Source: Burkholderia pyrrocinia (GTDB taxonomy: Bacteria > Pseudomonadota > Gammaproteobacteria > Burkholderiales > Burkholderiaceae). Taken from it: a stretch of DNA of 64,000 nucleotides. Below, piece after piece: positions 55,884-64,000 of this stretch; the stretch's first letter is position 1; each line of letters starts with the position of its first letter. Made by a program: the position numbers and the translations under genes. Under the pieces are notes generated by a model that ran no database searches, was not told the DNA's origin, and was given only the letters and a program-made list of their open reading frames with translations. The stretch is taken from assembly GCF_001028665.1 (NCBI RefSeq), contig NZ_CP011504.1:310001-374000 (forward strand). Direction: 5' to 3'.

Positions 55884-56606
55884 TCACCCCGTCGGCAACC
55901 CCAACTCATGAAGAATTCGCCTTTCATAGGCGGGCCAGTCCCTCCCCGAGTTTTCAATAGCGAGCTTGGCTAACGGCAGCTCCTGAAACAAGCCGTCGGT
56001 GAGCTGGCGGTAATCACGGTACAGGGAAATCAGCCCGTCCAGTCCCACGTACCCCTTGCTCACACAGTAGGGAGCCGCCAGCTTCCAGTTGACCTGATAG
56101 TCGATCCATTCAGGCCCTCGTTCTACGCAGACCCTTCTGATGGCTTCTTCAACGTCTTCCTGCCAGAGGTAAAGGACCAGCGGATTGAGCGGGGTAACGA
56201 CCGTTGCCAGCTTCCGTATATAGCCGAAAATCAACGCAGTATCGGCCTCCATTAGGAGCAGGTGGGTCAGGTCCCCGTGAAAAAGTTGACCGTCCAATAC
56301 CGGAATCTCGGCATTTGATAGCGTGTACTCGACGAAGGCGGCCCATCTCGCCAATGCGCGGTCCGCGAGATCCTCTGGTGTTGCGTCTCTCCACGGTTCA
56401 AACCAGTGTTCGAGTTCGTCCGTCGCACGCACCGGATGCGGGTCGGTCCTTTCATGGATAGGCACCGCCGGTAGTCCCGCTTCTTGTAGGTGTTTTGCGA
56501 TGAACCGCATAGCCGTAGACTTGCCTGATCCCATGATGCCCTCGACGATCACCAGCCGATGCACATTAGAAGGTTCTGCGTCGCAGGATTCCGACAGGCT
56601 TGACAT
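55884..56606 (-). CDS. P-loop kinase-like protein
   Basis: A 240-residue protein with a clear Walker A, VEGIMGSGKST (residues 21-31), near the N-terminus and a Leu-rich Walker B-like region. The layout (P-loop, LDGQLFHGDL, short helices) resembles deoxynucleoside or thymidylate kinase-like or AAA_33 nucleotide kinases. The substrate is unknown. The ATG at 56606 is preferred; a GTG lies 9 nt upstream. A 49-bp repeat lies on each side of the gene (55819 and 56662). Composition is a little less GC-rich than the core genes. Confidence 0.75.
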   Translation of the reverse strand: MSSLSESCDAEPSNVHRLVIVEGIMGSGKSTAMRFIAKHLQEAGLPAVPIHERTDPHPVRATDELEHWFEPWRDATPEDLADRALARWAAFVEYTLSNAEIPVLDGQLFHGDLTHLLLMEADTALIFGYIRKLATVVTPLNPLVLYLWQEDVEEAIRRVCVERGPEWIDYQVNWKLAAPYCVSKGYVGLDGLISLYRDYRQLTDGLFQELPLAKLAIENSGRDWPAYERRILHELGLPTG

Positions 56607-56661
56607 GTGGTTCACTCAAGGTCGAGGTTCGTTGAGAGAGCTAACGCCCTAATGTACGGTC

Positions 56662-56710
56662 CGGATTGTCGACGATTGGCGTGTGGTTGTCGAACGGCCG
56701 TTCCTGGCCG
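56662..56710. repeat. 49-bp intergenic repeat, copy 2
   Basis: Same ends and length as 55819-55867. The two copies flank the kinase-like gene in the same orientation. Confidence 0.55.
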
Positions 56711-56768
56711 GCAGGCGACGGCGAGATCGATGCAGCCGACCAGGTGGGATCGTGACTAGTCCTGGCGA

Positions 56769-57509
56769 TTAGTCAGCTCGGTGCCACCGACCTGACTTGT
56801 CACACACGCTGACTCTTTCATCATTCAGCCGGACTTGCTCCTCGTTTACCTTCAGCGAGGTCGAAAGATCAATGTCAAAGGCGACATTGAGCGCCTGCCT
56901 GACATGGATAGCCTCAACGGGAAGCTCCCAGGTCAGGAATAGCTGAGTGCAATCCTGGTCGGGCGGGAAGTCGTCCACATCAAAACCGCTGCTGCCGCGC
57001 CGAATGACGCCATGAGGCTGGCAGGTATCGAATATCAGAACCGAACCCCGGGTCAGGGGGATTCGAAGACCCAACGACGGAAAGTGTACGTCCTGACCCT
57101 TATCCTCGCTCAGGAAGAGATTGCAGAAGGCCGCGCCACCATACTGCTCTCCGTCGTGGTGATACCTCGCGCCGCGGCAAGCCATGAGAGCGACGTCACT
57201 GGAGGCAAGTACTCCGGGCAGTCCAAGCTTGCTCGCCCAATCCGCCACTGCCTGCACGCAGTGCGAGTAGTCCGGCCAGCGCGCTCGTGCTCGTGCCAGA
57301 GGTAACGCCTCGACATCCCCAGGTTCCAGGGTCATGCGGGACGAAATCTCCCTAGCCCAATCTGCGAGCAGACGCGCCGGCGGCTCTGGCACGTCGACCG
57401 TGCCCGACAGCACGATGTCACTTACGCGCCGACTGCGGATGGCGTCGCCGCTCCAGAAATAGGAGGTGAGGACGTTTTGGGGCTGGGGTTGCAGGGAAGG
57501 GTAGCTCAT
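56769..57509 (-). CDS. 2OG-Fe(II) oxygenase-like protein
   Basis: A 246-residue protein with the jelly-roll oxygenase ligand pattern: H117-x-D119 (RYHHDGEQYGG), H166 (CQPHGVIRRG) and a 2-oxoglutarate-binding Arg near residue 170. This suggests an Fe(II)/2-oxoglutarate dioxygenase; the substrate is unknown. The start at 57509 (MSYPSLQPQP) is chosen over an upstream ATG 153 nt earlier, because the additional 51 residues are low-complexity and lack family support. It is a single gene with no operon partner. Confidence 0.7.
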   Translation of the reverse strand: MSYPSLQPQPQNVLTSYFWSGDAIRSRRVSDIVLSGTVDVPEPPARLLADWAREISSRMTLEPGDVEALPLARARARWPDYSHCVQAVADWASKLGLPGVLASSDVALMACRGARYHHDGEQYGGAAFCNLFLSEDKGQDVHFPSLGLRIPLTRGSVLIFDTCQPHGVIRRGSSGFDVDDFPPDQDCTQLFLTWELPVEAIHVRQALNVAFDIDLSTSLKVNEEQVRLNDERVSVCDKSGRWHRAD

Positions 57510-57718
57510 TTGTCGCAGTGTAAAGCGTCTACCTTGGTCGCCGTGCCATCTCGCGCCAGCGAATGGCGCTTCCCGGACCCGGAGCCGCCCTTCGACTTGG
57601 TGCGTCTTCGACGGCAGGTTCCGAAGTACGACGGCCATTCGAGCAGCCGACTCGGACGGCAAGTGTTGGCCGAACTGAGTCAGACGATCTGACGCTGTCT
57701 GTTTGGTCTAGTCTAGCC

Positions 57719-58186
57719 TTATACACATACTGCGTCGGGCCAGCGGTAGCCGATCACTTCGTTCAACGGGTACGCGAGTTCGCGCACTTCTTCCAGTTGG
57801 TTGCCGCCGAACAGGTGGACGTGTTCGTCGTCGTGGCGCAGGTAGAAACCAACGTGACCTTTCCAGCTTGCGGGATCGGCGCGCGTCAGGATGGCGATGC
57901 AGCCGTACACCGGACGCTCCAGCGGGCAGCCCCACTCGAGCCATGAGCGCGCGAGCGCCGAGCCCGTGCCGCGAATGCCGGCGTGCGTCATGCACCAGTT
58001 GACGAACGACGAGCACCAGGAAATCTTGTCGTCGTAGCCGACCAGGTTCGTCTGGTTGTTGTACTCGACGATGCGCGGGTTGATGCTGCCCGGCGGGTGG
58101 CGGCGGATGCCGAGTTCAGCCAGCGCGACGGACATCCACGGCGGATGGCCAGCTTTCGGTTTGCTCTCAGGGTTTGATAGGGTCAC
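57719..58186 (-). CDS. TIGR02594-family peptidoglycan amidase-like protein
   Basis: A 155-residue CHAP/NlpC-like protein. The TIGR02594 pattern is clear: SINPRIVEYNN, ISWCSSFVNWCM with C58 as the candidate nucleophile, GTGSALARSWLEWG, GHVGFYLRHD with H111, and FGGNQ. Such proteins cleave peptide cross-links of peptidoglycan and occur in phages and as secreted toxins. No holin, phage or immunity gene is adjacent. There is no signal peptide. The start is a GTG at 58186 giving MTLSNPES; an internal ATG 51 nt later has no RBS. Confidence 0.82.
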   Translation of the reverse strand: MTLSNPESKPKAGHPPWMSVALAELGIRRHPPGSINPRIVEYNNQTNLVGYDDKISWCSSFVNWCMTHAGIRGTGSALARSWLEWGCPLERPVYGCIAILTRADPASWKGHVGFYLRHDDEHVHLFGGNQLEEVRELAYPLNEVIGYRWPDAVCV

Positions 58187-58325
58187 GTCGTTCTCGGGCG
58201 AGTGTCAGTGAGATTTCGCTCAATCTTCGCATGAATATAGCGAGTCTACAGCGCCCTTTCTAGCTTGCGATTTTCGTTCGGTGCACCCGTATCATGTCGA
58301 CAGCGCCATCGACTCCCTGCCCGCC

Positions 58326-59237
58326 ATGCGCATCACGCCTCTCCCGCCCCTTCAGTGCCTCGTCGCGTTCGAAGCCGCCGTGCGGCACGCGAGCTTCACG
58401 AAAGCCGCCGCCGAACTGCACCTGACCCAGAGCGCGATCAGCCGCCAGATCCAGCAGCTCGAGGAATTCCTCGGCCGCTCGCTGTTCGTTCGCGAACACC
58501 GTTCGCTGCGACTGACGATCGCCGGCGAGCAATACGCGACACAGGTCCACCACCTGCTCACCCAGTGTGCGGAAGCCACGCAAGATGTGATGAAGCCGTA
58601 CGGCGATCTCGAACTGACGATCGCGTGCTCGTCCGGCGTCGCACTACTGTGGCTTACGCCTCGGCTGCCGGACTTTCGCGCCGCGTATCCGAACATCAAG
58701 CTGCGTCTGATCGTGCGCGATGGTCTCGCGTCGATGTCGCCGGCGGAGTTCGATGTCGGCGTCTACTACGTGCGCCAGCAAGCGCCGGCCGAATACACCG
58801 CGCGCCGGCTGTTCGACGAGGAAGTGTTTCCCGTCTGCGCGCCGGGCTATCTGGCCGGCCGCACGCTCGACGCGGCCGATCTCGCGAACGAGACGCTATT
58901 GCGCCTCGAGGACGGGCAGCGCCAATGGATGTCCTGGTCCGAATGGTTCGACATGAACGACGTCGACCGACAGAAGGCGCAGCCGCAGGACATCACGATC
59001 AACTCCTATCCGCAGATCGTGCAGATGACCATTCTCGGCCAGGGCGTGTCGCTCGGCTGGCGCTACATGATCGACGCATGCATCGAGGCCGGCCTGCTCG
59101 TGCGCGTGACGGGGGCGTCCGCGAGCCACGGCGGCGGCTATTACGTGATCTCGCCGAACGACCGCGCGCAGAACCAGGCCGCACGCCTGTTCACGCGCTG
59201 GCTGTTCGAACAGGCGGAGAAGCAGACCGCGCCCTGA
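58326..59237 (+). CDS. LysR-family regulator, GcvA-like
   Basis: A 303-residue LysR protein with start MRITPLPPLQCLVAFEAAVR and HTH HASFTKAAAELHLTQSAISR, typical of the GcvA/AmpR-like group. The ATG at 58326 is chosen over one 45 nt upstream because of the family start. It lies 123 bp before an MHS transporter and an amidohydrolase in the same direction, and probably controls them. Confidence 0.87.
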   Translation: MRITPLPPLQCLVAFEAAVRHASFTKAAAELHLTQSAISRQIQQLEEFLGRSLFVREHRSLRLTIAGEQYATQVHHLLTQCAEATQDVMKPYGDLELTIACSSGVALLWLTPRLPDFRAAYPNIKLRLIVRDGLASMSPAEFDVGVYYVRQQAPAEYTARRLFDEEVFPVCAPGYLAGRTLDAADLANETLLRLEDGQRQWMSWSEWFDMNDVDRQKAQPQDITINSYPQIVQMTILGQGVSLGWRYMIDACIEAGLLVRVTGASASHGGGYYVISPNDRAQNQAARLFTRWLFEQAEKQTAP

Positions 59238-59360
59238 GCGCGATGCATGCGTGCAGCGCATGCGTGCATGCGAATCTTTCGTTTCAAAAAAAATTCCGGC
59301 TGTCCGTAGCATGGGATTCACGCGGGGCAGCCGTCCCGTCTTCTGACAGAGGAAGAGACC

Positions 59361-60677
59361 ATGCAAGGAACGCTTTCCCCGCGCGCCGCGCCTTCCGTCG
59401 ATGTGGCAGTGCAGCAGCGCCGCCGCGCCATCGTCGCGACCGTGATCGGCAACGGCCTCGAATGGTTCGACTTCACCGTCTACAGCTTCTTCGCGGTGAT
59501 TATCGCGAAGCTGTTCTTCCCGACCGGCAACGAACTGACGTCCGTGCTGCTGACCGTCGCGACGTTCGGCGTCGGCTTCTTCATGCGGCCGGTGGGCGGC
59601 ATCGTGCTCGGCGTCTATGCCGACAAGGTCGGACGCAAGGCCGCGCTGTCGCTCACCATCCTGCTGATGGCAGCCGGCACCGCGCTCATCGGGATCGCGC
59701 CGACCTACGAACAGGCCGGCATCGCCGCGCCGCTGCTGATCGTCGTCGCGCGGCTGCTGCAAGGTTTCTCGGCCGGCGGCGAGATGGGTGGCGCAACAGC
59801 ATTCCTCACTGAATACGCGCCGCCGGAGAAGCGTGCGTATTACTCGAGCTGGATTCAGTCGAGCATCGGCTTCGCGGTGCTGCTCGGCGCGGCGACCGGC
59901 ACGTTCGTCACGACGTCGCTCGACGCGCAGGCGCTGCATAGCTGGGGCTGGCGGCTGCCGTTCCTGCTCGGGATCATCGTCGGGCCGGTCGGTTACTTCA
60001 TCCGCAGCCATATCGACGAGACGCCCGCGTTCAGCGCCGTCGAAGCGCAGGCGAAGGAAAGCTCGCCGCTGAAGGAAGTGCTGTCCACCTACCCGCGCGA
60101 GACGTTCGCGAGTTTTTCGATGGTCATTCTGTGGACTGTGTGCACCTATGTGCTGCTCTTCTACATGCCGACTTATTCCGTGCGCACGCTGCATCTGCCG
60201 CAGTCGACCGGCTTCGCGGCCGGGATGGTCGGCGGGCTGATGATCATGTGCTGCTCGCCGATCGTCGGCAGGCTCGCCGACGTGTGGGGACGGCGCGTGT
60301 TCCTGTCCGGCTCGGCGCTCGCAATCCTCGTGCTCGCTTGGCCGATGTTCGCGTGGATCAACCATGCGCCCGGGTTCACGTCGCTGATCGTGTTCCAGGC
60401 CGTGTTCGGCGTGCTGATCGCGACCTATACGGGGCCAATCCTCGCGGCATTCGCCGAGTTGTTTCCGACCAAAGTACTGTCGACGGGGCTTTCCGTTGCG
60501 TACAACTTCGCGGTCACGATCTTTGGCGGGTTCGCACCGTTCCTGATTACCTGGCTCATCGCTCGCACGGGTAGCAACATGGCGCCTGCCTTCTACGTGA
60601 TCCTCGCGGCGGCAGTCAGTTTCGTCGGGACGCGGTTCGTGAAGGATGCGAAGCGTGGCGCCTCCATGACTCGATAA
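59361..60677 (+). CDS. MHS-family MFS metabolite:proton symporter
   Basis: A 438-residue 12-helix transporter of the metabolite:H+ symporter branch (relatives carry dicarboxylates, citrate, proline/betaine or shikimate). Typical motifs are ATVIGNGLEWFDFTVYSFFA in helix 1, YADKVGRKAALSLTILLMAA in the loop 2-3 region and LLQGFSAGGEMGGATAFLTE. GAGGAAGAGACC precedes the ATG. It is 12 nt upstream of the amidohydrolase, so uptake and hydrolysis of one substrate are likely coupled. Confidence 0.9.
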   Translation: MQGTLSPRAAPSVDVAVQQRRRAIVATVIGNGLEWFDFTVYSFFAVIIAKLFFPTGNELTSVLLTVATFGVGFFMRPVGGIVLGVYADKVGRKAALSLTILLMAAGTALIGIAPTYEQAGIAAPLLIVVARLLQGFSAGGEMGGATAFLTEYAPPEKRAYYSSWIQSSIGFAVLLGAATGTFVTTSLDAQALHSWGWRLPFLLGIIVGPVGYFIRSHIDETPAFSAVEAQAKESSPLKEVLSTYPRETFASFSMVILWTVCTYVLLFYMPTYSVRTLHLPQSTGFAAGMVGGLMIMCCSPIVGRLADVWGRRVFLSGSALAILVLAWPMFAWINHAPGFTSLIVFQAVFGVLIATYTGPILAAFAELFPTKVLSTGLSVAYNFAVTIFGGFAPFLITWLIARTGSNMAPAFYVILAAAVSFVGTRFVKDAKRGASMTR

Positions 60678-60689
60678 GGATATTTCCCC

Positions 60690-61931
60690 ATGACCATTAC
60701 CGTGCTTCAAGGCGGCAACGTTCTTGACCTCGAACGAGGCGTGTTGCTTGAACATCATCATGTCGTGATCGAAGGCGAACGGATTGTCGAAGTCACTGAC
60801 CGGCCGGTGGATTTGCCGAATGCGCAGGTGATCGATGTGCGCGGCAAGACTGTGATGCCAGGGTTCATCGATTGCCACGTGCATGTGCTGGCTTCGAATG
60901 CGAATCTTGGTGCCAATGCGACGCAGCCGAATATTCTCGCGGCGATTCGGTCGTTGCCGATTCTCGATGCGATGTTGTCGCGTGGGTTTACCAGCGTGCG
61001 GGATGCGGGCGGAGCGGATTGGAGTTTGATGCAGGCGGTCGAAACGGGGCTGGTTTCGGGGCCGAGGATTTTTCCGTCGGGGAAGGCGTTGTCGCAAACC
61101 GGCGGACATGGGGATTTTCGGCCTCGGGGGGATTTGCTGGAGCCCTGCTCTTGCTGTTTTAGGACGGGGGCGATTGCGCGGGTGGTGGATGGAGTTGAAG
61201 GTGTGCGGCTCGCGGTGCGTGAAGAGATTCAGAAGGGCGCGACGCAGATCAAGATCATGGCTTCTGGTGGGGTTGCTTCTCCGACTGATCCGATTGCCAA
61301 TACGCAGTATTCGGAGGATGAGATTCGGGCCATCGTCGATGAAGCCGAGGCCGCGAATATTTATGTGATGGCGCATGCGTATACGGGGCGGGCGATTGCT
61401 CGGGCTGTGAGATGTGGCGTGAGGACGATCGAGCACGGAAATCTCGTGGATGAAGCAGCGGCGAAGCTCATGCATGAGCATGGGGCGTTTGTGGTGCCTA
61501 CGCTTGTTACTTATGACGCGCTTGCCAAACATGGGGCGGAGTTCGGGATGCCGGCGGACTCCGTGGCGAAGGTGGCTTCCGTGCAGCAGAAAGGACGCGA
61601 GTCGCTGGAGATCTATGCGAAGGCCGGCGTGAAGATGGGATTCGGGTCCGATCTGCTTGGGGAAATGCACGCGTTTCAGTGCGGCGAGTTTCGGATTCGG
61701 GCGGAAGTGCTCGGGAATCTGGAAGCGCTCAGGTCAGCGACGACGGTGGCGGCGGAGATTGTCGACCGGACGGGGCAACTGGGTGTCGTGGCCGCCGGTG
61801 CCATTGCCGACATGGTCGTGCTCGACGGAAACCCGCTCGACGATATCGGCGTCGTGGCCGGTGAAGGCGAGCACGTCGCCTATGTGCTGCAGCGCGGGCG
61901 GATAGTGAAGGCTCGGGACAGCGGGCGTTGA
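60690..61931 (+). CDS. Metal-dependent amidohydrolase (Xaa-Pro/Xaa-Arg dipeptidase-like)
   Basis: A 413-residue amidohydrolase-superfamily enzyme, probably with two metals. The ligands are visible as HxH in GFIDCHVHVLAS, a candidate carbamylated Lys in QIKIMASGG, His in VMAHAYTG and IEHGNL, and Asp in GFGSDLLGEM. The family includes prolidase-like and N-acyl-amino-acid hydrolases; the substrate is not known. It is co-transcribed with the MHS transporter. Between about 60900 and 61700 codon use is noticeably T/G-ending and less typical of the neighbours. Confidence 0.88.
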   Translation: MTITVLQGGNVLDLERGVLLEHHHVVIEGERIVEVTDRPVDLPNAQVIDVRGKTVMPGFIDCHVHVLASNANLGANATQPNILAAIRSLPILDAMLSRGFTSVRDAGGADWSLMQAVETGLVSGPRIFPSGKALSQTGGHGDFRPRGDLLEPCSCCFRTGAIARVVDGVEGVRLAVREEIQKGATQIKIMASGGVASPTDPIANTQYSEDEIRAIVDEAEAANIYVMAHAYTGRAIARAVRCGVRTIEHGNLVDEAAAKLMHEHGAFVVPTLVTYDALAKHGAEFGMPADSVAKVASVQQKGRESLEIYAKAGVKMGFGSDLLGEMHAFQCGEFRIRAEVLGNLEALRSATTVAAEIVDRTGQLGVVAAGAIADMVVLDGNPLDDIGVVAGEGEHVAYVLQRGRIVKARDSGR

Positions 61932-62193
61932 TGCGTCGTTCACGAATGCACGCGGACATTCGGGACGTCGCTTGAATCCGGATACCTCCGAGCGAATCGA
62001 ATCCATCCGATTGTTTCGGCACGCACGGTGCGGCCTCACGGGCCTTGCGGTCGTGACAGTTGTTGAAGATGGCTGTGGGCGCGAATCGCAATGTCCGAGG
62101 CTATGGCCAGGGCGGTCTCGCCCCGGCGGTCAGTCGCGTTCGTGCAAAGCCTGCAATCCACTCACAAGAGCCGCATCAAGCAGCCCTTGCTTG

Positions 62194-62490
62194 TTATGCC
62201 GGCGAGTCTTCCGGTTCAGGATCGTGGTAAGGCTGCTCTCGCAGCGCCAGCTGGCTGTTGTCCGGCGAGATCGTGATCTGCCGGGTGACGTAGTTGACGT
62301 CAAGGTATACGCGGTCGCCTGGCCTGAATCCAAAGATCTTGAAATCAATATCGATCGCCTTCATCCAAGGCAGGTAAGGCCAGCCACGCTTGGGAAGGTC
62401 CGGATAGTTGCGGAGGACCAGCTCAAACGTCTTTTGCATGTTGACCGGTTTGTTCTTTCTGCGACGTGACTTACTATTGGCGTCAGCCAT
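62194..62490 (-). CDS. SymE-like toxin-family protein
   Basis: A 98-residue protein whose centre (WPYLPWMKAIDIDFKIFGFR, PGDRVYLDV...QITISPD) matches the swapped-hairpin AbrB-like domain of SymE toxins. The N-terminus is basic (SKSRRRKNK). AGGAG precedes the ATG at 62490. E. coli symE is kept silent by an antisense sRNA; whether one exists here is not visible. It lies next to the AT-richer defence-type ATPase gene. Confidence 0.6.
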   Translation of the reverse strand: MADANSKSRRRKNKPVNMQKTFELVLRNYPDLPKRGWPYLPWMKAIDIDFKIFGFRPGDRVYLDVNYVTRQITISPDNSQLALREQPYHDPEPEDSPA

Positions 62491-63003
62491 TTCCGACTCC
62501 TGTTACGAGTTGGTTGTGGTCAGCGGGTCGTATGGGTTGCCGCCCATGCGGCCCGCGCTTTTTGTTGCCGTGAATTTCCCTTCTCTCTCCCCCTTCGCTA
62601 CGTCTTGTTGGGCAAGACGGTTTTTTCGACCACCGGTGCGAAGGGTTCAGCGACCAACTCCGATGGGCGAGAAGCAAGGCTTCATGACCAGTGTAGCTGC
62701 GCTGGCATCTCAGAAATGGGGAGTTGCGGGGGATTGGCCGTTAGGCATAGGGATGTGCACGGCACAAGACCGACGTTGCAAATAGATTTTTGATGTTTCT
62801 TTGTGCTCGCCGGTTTTCTAAAATTAGTCGATCGAAATGACTACGGGCGACCGCTGCCGACCCGTTCCGGTCCTTCGCTTCTTTTCTTACAAACGGCCCG
62901 TTGAGGACTATACCGGCCGTCGATAGGCGAGAGACGCCCGGCGGTTCATGATGACAACACTGCGTTTGCTCGCCTGACGCCTGCCGCGCAAAGGGAAGCC
63001 CAG
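62491..63003. other. Intergenic stretch without a recognised gene
   Basis: About 510 bp upstream of the SymE-like gene and downstream of the OLD-like gene. Only unsupported short frames exist. The part around 62840-62940 has GACCG/CGGTC-type short palindromic words like those of other non-coding repeats in this genome, but no exact repeat was found. Confidence 0.45.
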
Positions 63004-64000
63004 TTAGTCATTCAAGAATAGGAACACTTTCTTGACAAAACTCCATGGCCTAAGCGTTTGATCAACGTGCAGGCTCGGCATTGCCTTGAGAGCATTCACG
63101 ATCCATTTTGATTTATTTGATGTATGTTGGACACCGTAGTCCTCAAGCCAACCCTCAAGCTCCCCCACCGGAACAATGAATAAGCCCCGCTGACTACAGG
63201 CTTGACTTAATTTATCGAACACTGCCTGATTTTCTGTGTTCAGTGCCTCCCTTCCGCGCTTTTTGTATGGATACCATGCGCTGCCGCTCTCGCGAATCCG
63301 CTTCAATTCACTCATTAGACTCGCAAGCGCGCTGTCCGGGTCTGCAGATTCAGCCGCGGCCCCGATCGCTGATTGCAATTTATCAATTGTAGCTTGTAGA
63401 AATTGGTTCGCATCTTTTTTCTCAACCTCAGCAATAATCGATTGTCTTAAAGTTAAAATTCCATCCCGCTCGACTTGAGTAAAGCCGAGCTCTTTCAATA
63501 AGGATTGAAACTCATCTTTTACACGAATGACATCAAAATCAACAATTGCCGCATGCTTGACCCCAAGAGTCTGATACGGCTGCAAAACTTTCGCGACAGT
63601 CTGCTTGTTATGAGCATGAACCAAATGAAAATTATCTGCACCAGATAGTTGCCTCCCAACGCGCTGATAAAATACCGCGTCAGCATCCGCCTCAACCACA
63701 ATCGCCCCGTTGTAAAAAAGTCCATCGAGCACGCGCGATGACGACAGGAGCGGATCGTTTGCCAATCGGGCGATTCCGGCGCTGTCTAGGACATTGACAG
63801 AGGTTTTTGTATTTGTTCGCACCAGGCGGAGAATGCTGACTTCTTGCGTTTGACTTAGCACGCCACGCAAAAACTCTGCGCTATGGGTAGCAACAATAAC
63901 TTGTCGGTCTGGATGCAGATTTTGGGCGACAACCTCGCCGAGTCGAAACGCCTGTGGTGGATGGAGGAAGGCCTCGGGCTCGTCCAGAAGCAGAACCGGG
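63004..64000 (-). CDS. OLD-family ATPase-TOPRIM nuclease (partial, 5' part beyond window)
   Basis: Only the C-terminal ~331 residues are in the window; the gene continues past base 64000. The visible part starts in the ABC-type ATPase domain with Walker B VLLLDEPEAFLHP and H-loop VATHSAEFLR. A TOPRIM-like domain follows, with acidic residues in IVVEADADAVFY and AAIVDFDVIRVKD. This is the arrangement of OLD nucleases, which act in phage defence (P2 Old, GajA of Gabija). The gene is clearly AT-richer than its surroundings, a sign of transfer. No GajB-like helicase gene lies downstream, so a standalone OLD system or a different partner upstream is likely. Confidence 0.85.
   Translation of the reverse strand, partial: PVLLLDEPEAFLHPPQAFRLGEVVAQNLHPDRQVIVATHSAEFLRGVLSQTQEVSILRLVRTNTKTSVNVLDSAGIARLANDPLLSSSRVLDGLFYNGAIVVEADADAVFYQRVGRQLSGADNFHLVHAHNKQTVAKVLQPYQTLGVKHAAIVDFDVIRVKDEFQSLLKELGFTQVERDGILTLRQSIIAEVEKKDANQFLQATIDKLQSAIGAAAESADPDSALASLMSELKRIRESGSAWYPYKKRGREALNTENQAVFDKLSQACSQRGLFIVPVGELEGWLEDYGVQHTSNKSKWIVNALKAMPSLHVDQTLRPWSFVKKVFLFLND

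Noticed and set aside
63004..64000. Gabija system
   Set aside because: The ATPase-TOPRIM protein is GajA-like in layout, but the region downstream of it (62491-63003) has no GajB helicase gene.

Overview
The window is GC-rich, densely coded bacterial DNA. Gene content and protein similarity point to a Burkholderia, most likely of the B. cepacia complex: anthranilate dioxygenase next to catRBAC, a complete T6SS, many LysR/AraC regulators, and an EmrAB plus NodT-type efflux operon. Species and replicon cannot be fixed from the sequence alone.

Layout. (1) 1-7.5 kb is an aromatic catabolic block. The andAcAdAbAa operon (minus strand, cut by the window start) and its AraC regulator andR turn anthranilate into catechol. 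The divergent catR / catBAC genes then take catechol to 3-oxoadipate enol-lactone. (2) 7.6-38.8 kb is a complete type VI secretion locus in two divergent arms. The minus arm runs tssB-tssC-vgrG-(effector/immunity cassettes)-PAAR-unknown membrane protein-tssM-tssA-tssF-tssG-tssJ. The plus arm runs tssK-tssL-OmpA-like anchor-hcp-tssH-tssE. All 13 core components are present. Between vgrG and PAAR lies an AT-richer accessory region holding two large mosaic peptidoglycan-targeting effectors, three exported immunity candidates sharing a C-terminal domain, and a 27-codon relic of a second vgrG 3' end. (3) 38.8-42.4 kb has a quinone reductase and a LysR gene, apparently once a divergent pair, now separated by a solo tnpB element of IS200/IS605-IS1341 type. 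A perfect LexA (SOS) box lies in front of a small unknown gene. (4) 42.5-47.4 kb holds a 2,4-dienoyl-CoA reductase with a divergent AraC regulator and a two-subunit aconitase X operon. (5) 47.6-53.9 kb holds two paralogous MarR genes flanking a LysR gene, then an EmrA-EmrB-outer membrane factor efflux operon; three near-identical 12-bp sites link these units. (6) 53.9-62.5 kb is a patchwork of single genes: a GST, an orphan barstar-like protein, a P-loop kinase-like protein, a 2OG-Fe oxygenase-like protein, a TIGR02594 peptidoglycan-amidase-like protein, a LysR / MHS-transporter / amidohydrolase unit, and a SymE-like protein. (7) From 63.0 kb to the edge is the 3' part of an AT-richer OLD-family ATPase-TOPRIM gene, probably phage defence.

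The most interesting part is the T6SS effector region at 17.7-28.3 kb. Two toxins share a virtually identical ~1.25 kb core, an M23-like fold with an SH3-like insertion and apparently lost metal ligands, but carry different C-terminal toxin tips. Each is followed by a different exported immunity candidate, and a relic of a foreign vgrG 3' end shows how one cassette was captured. No tRNA, rRNA or CRISPR array was seen. Gene starts were chosen by RBS and by ATGA/GTGA overlaps with neighbours where possible.
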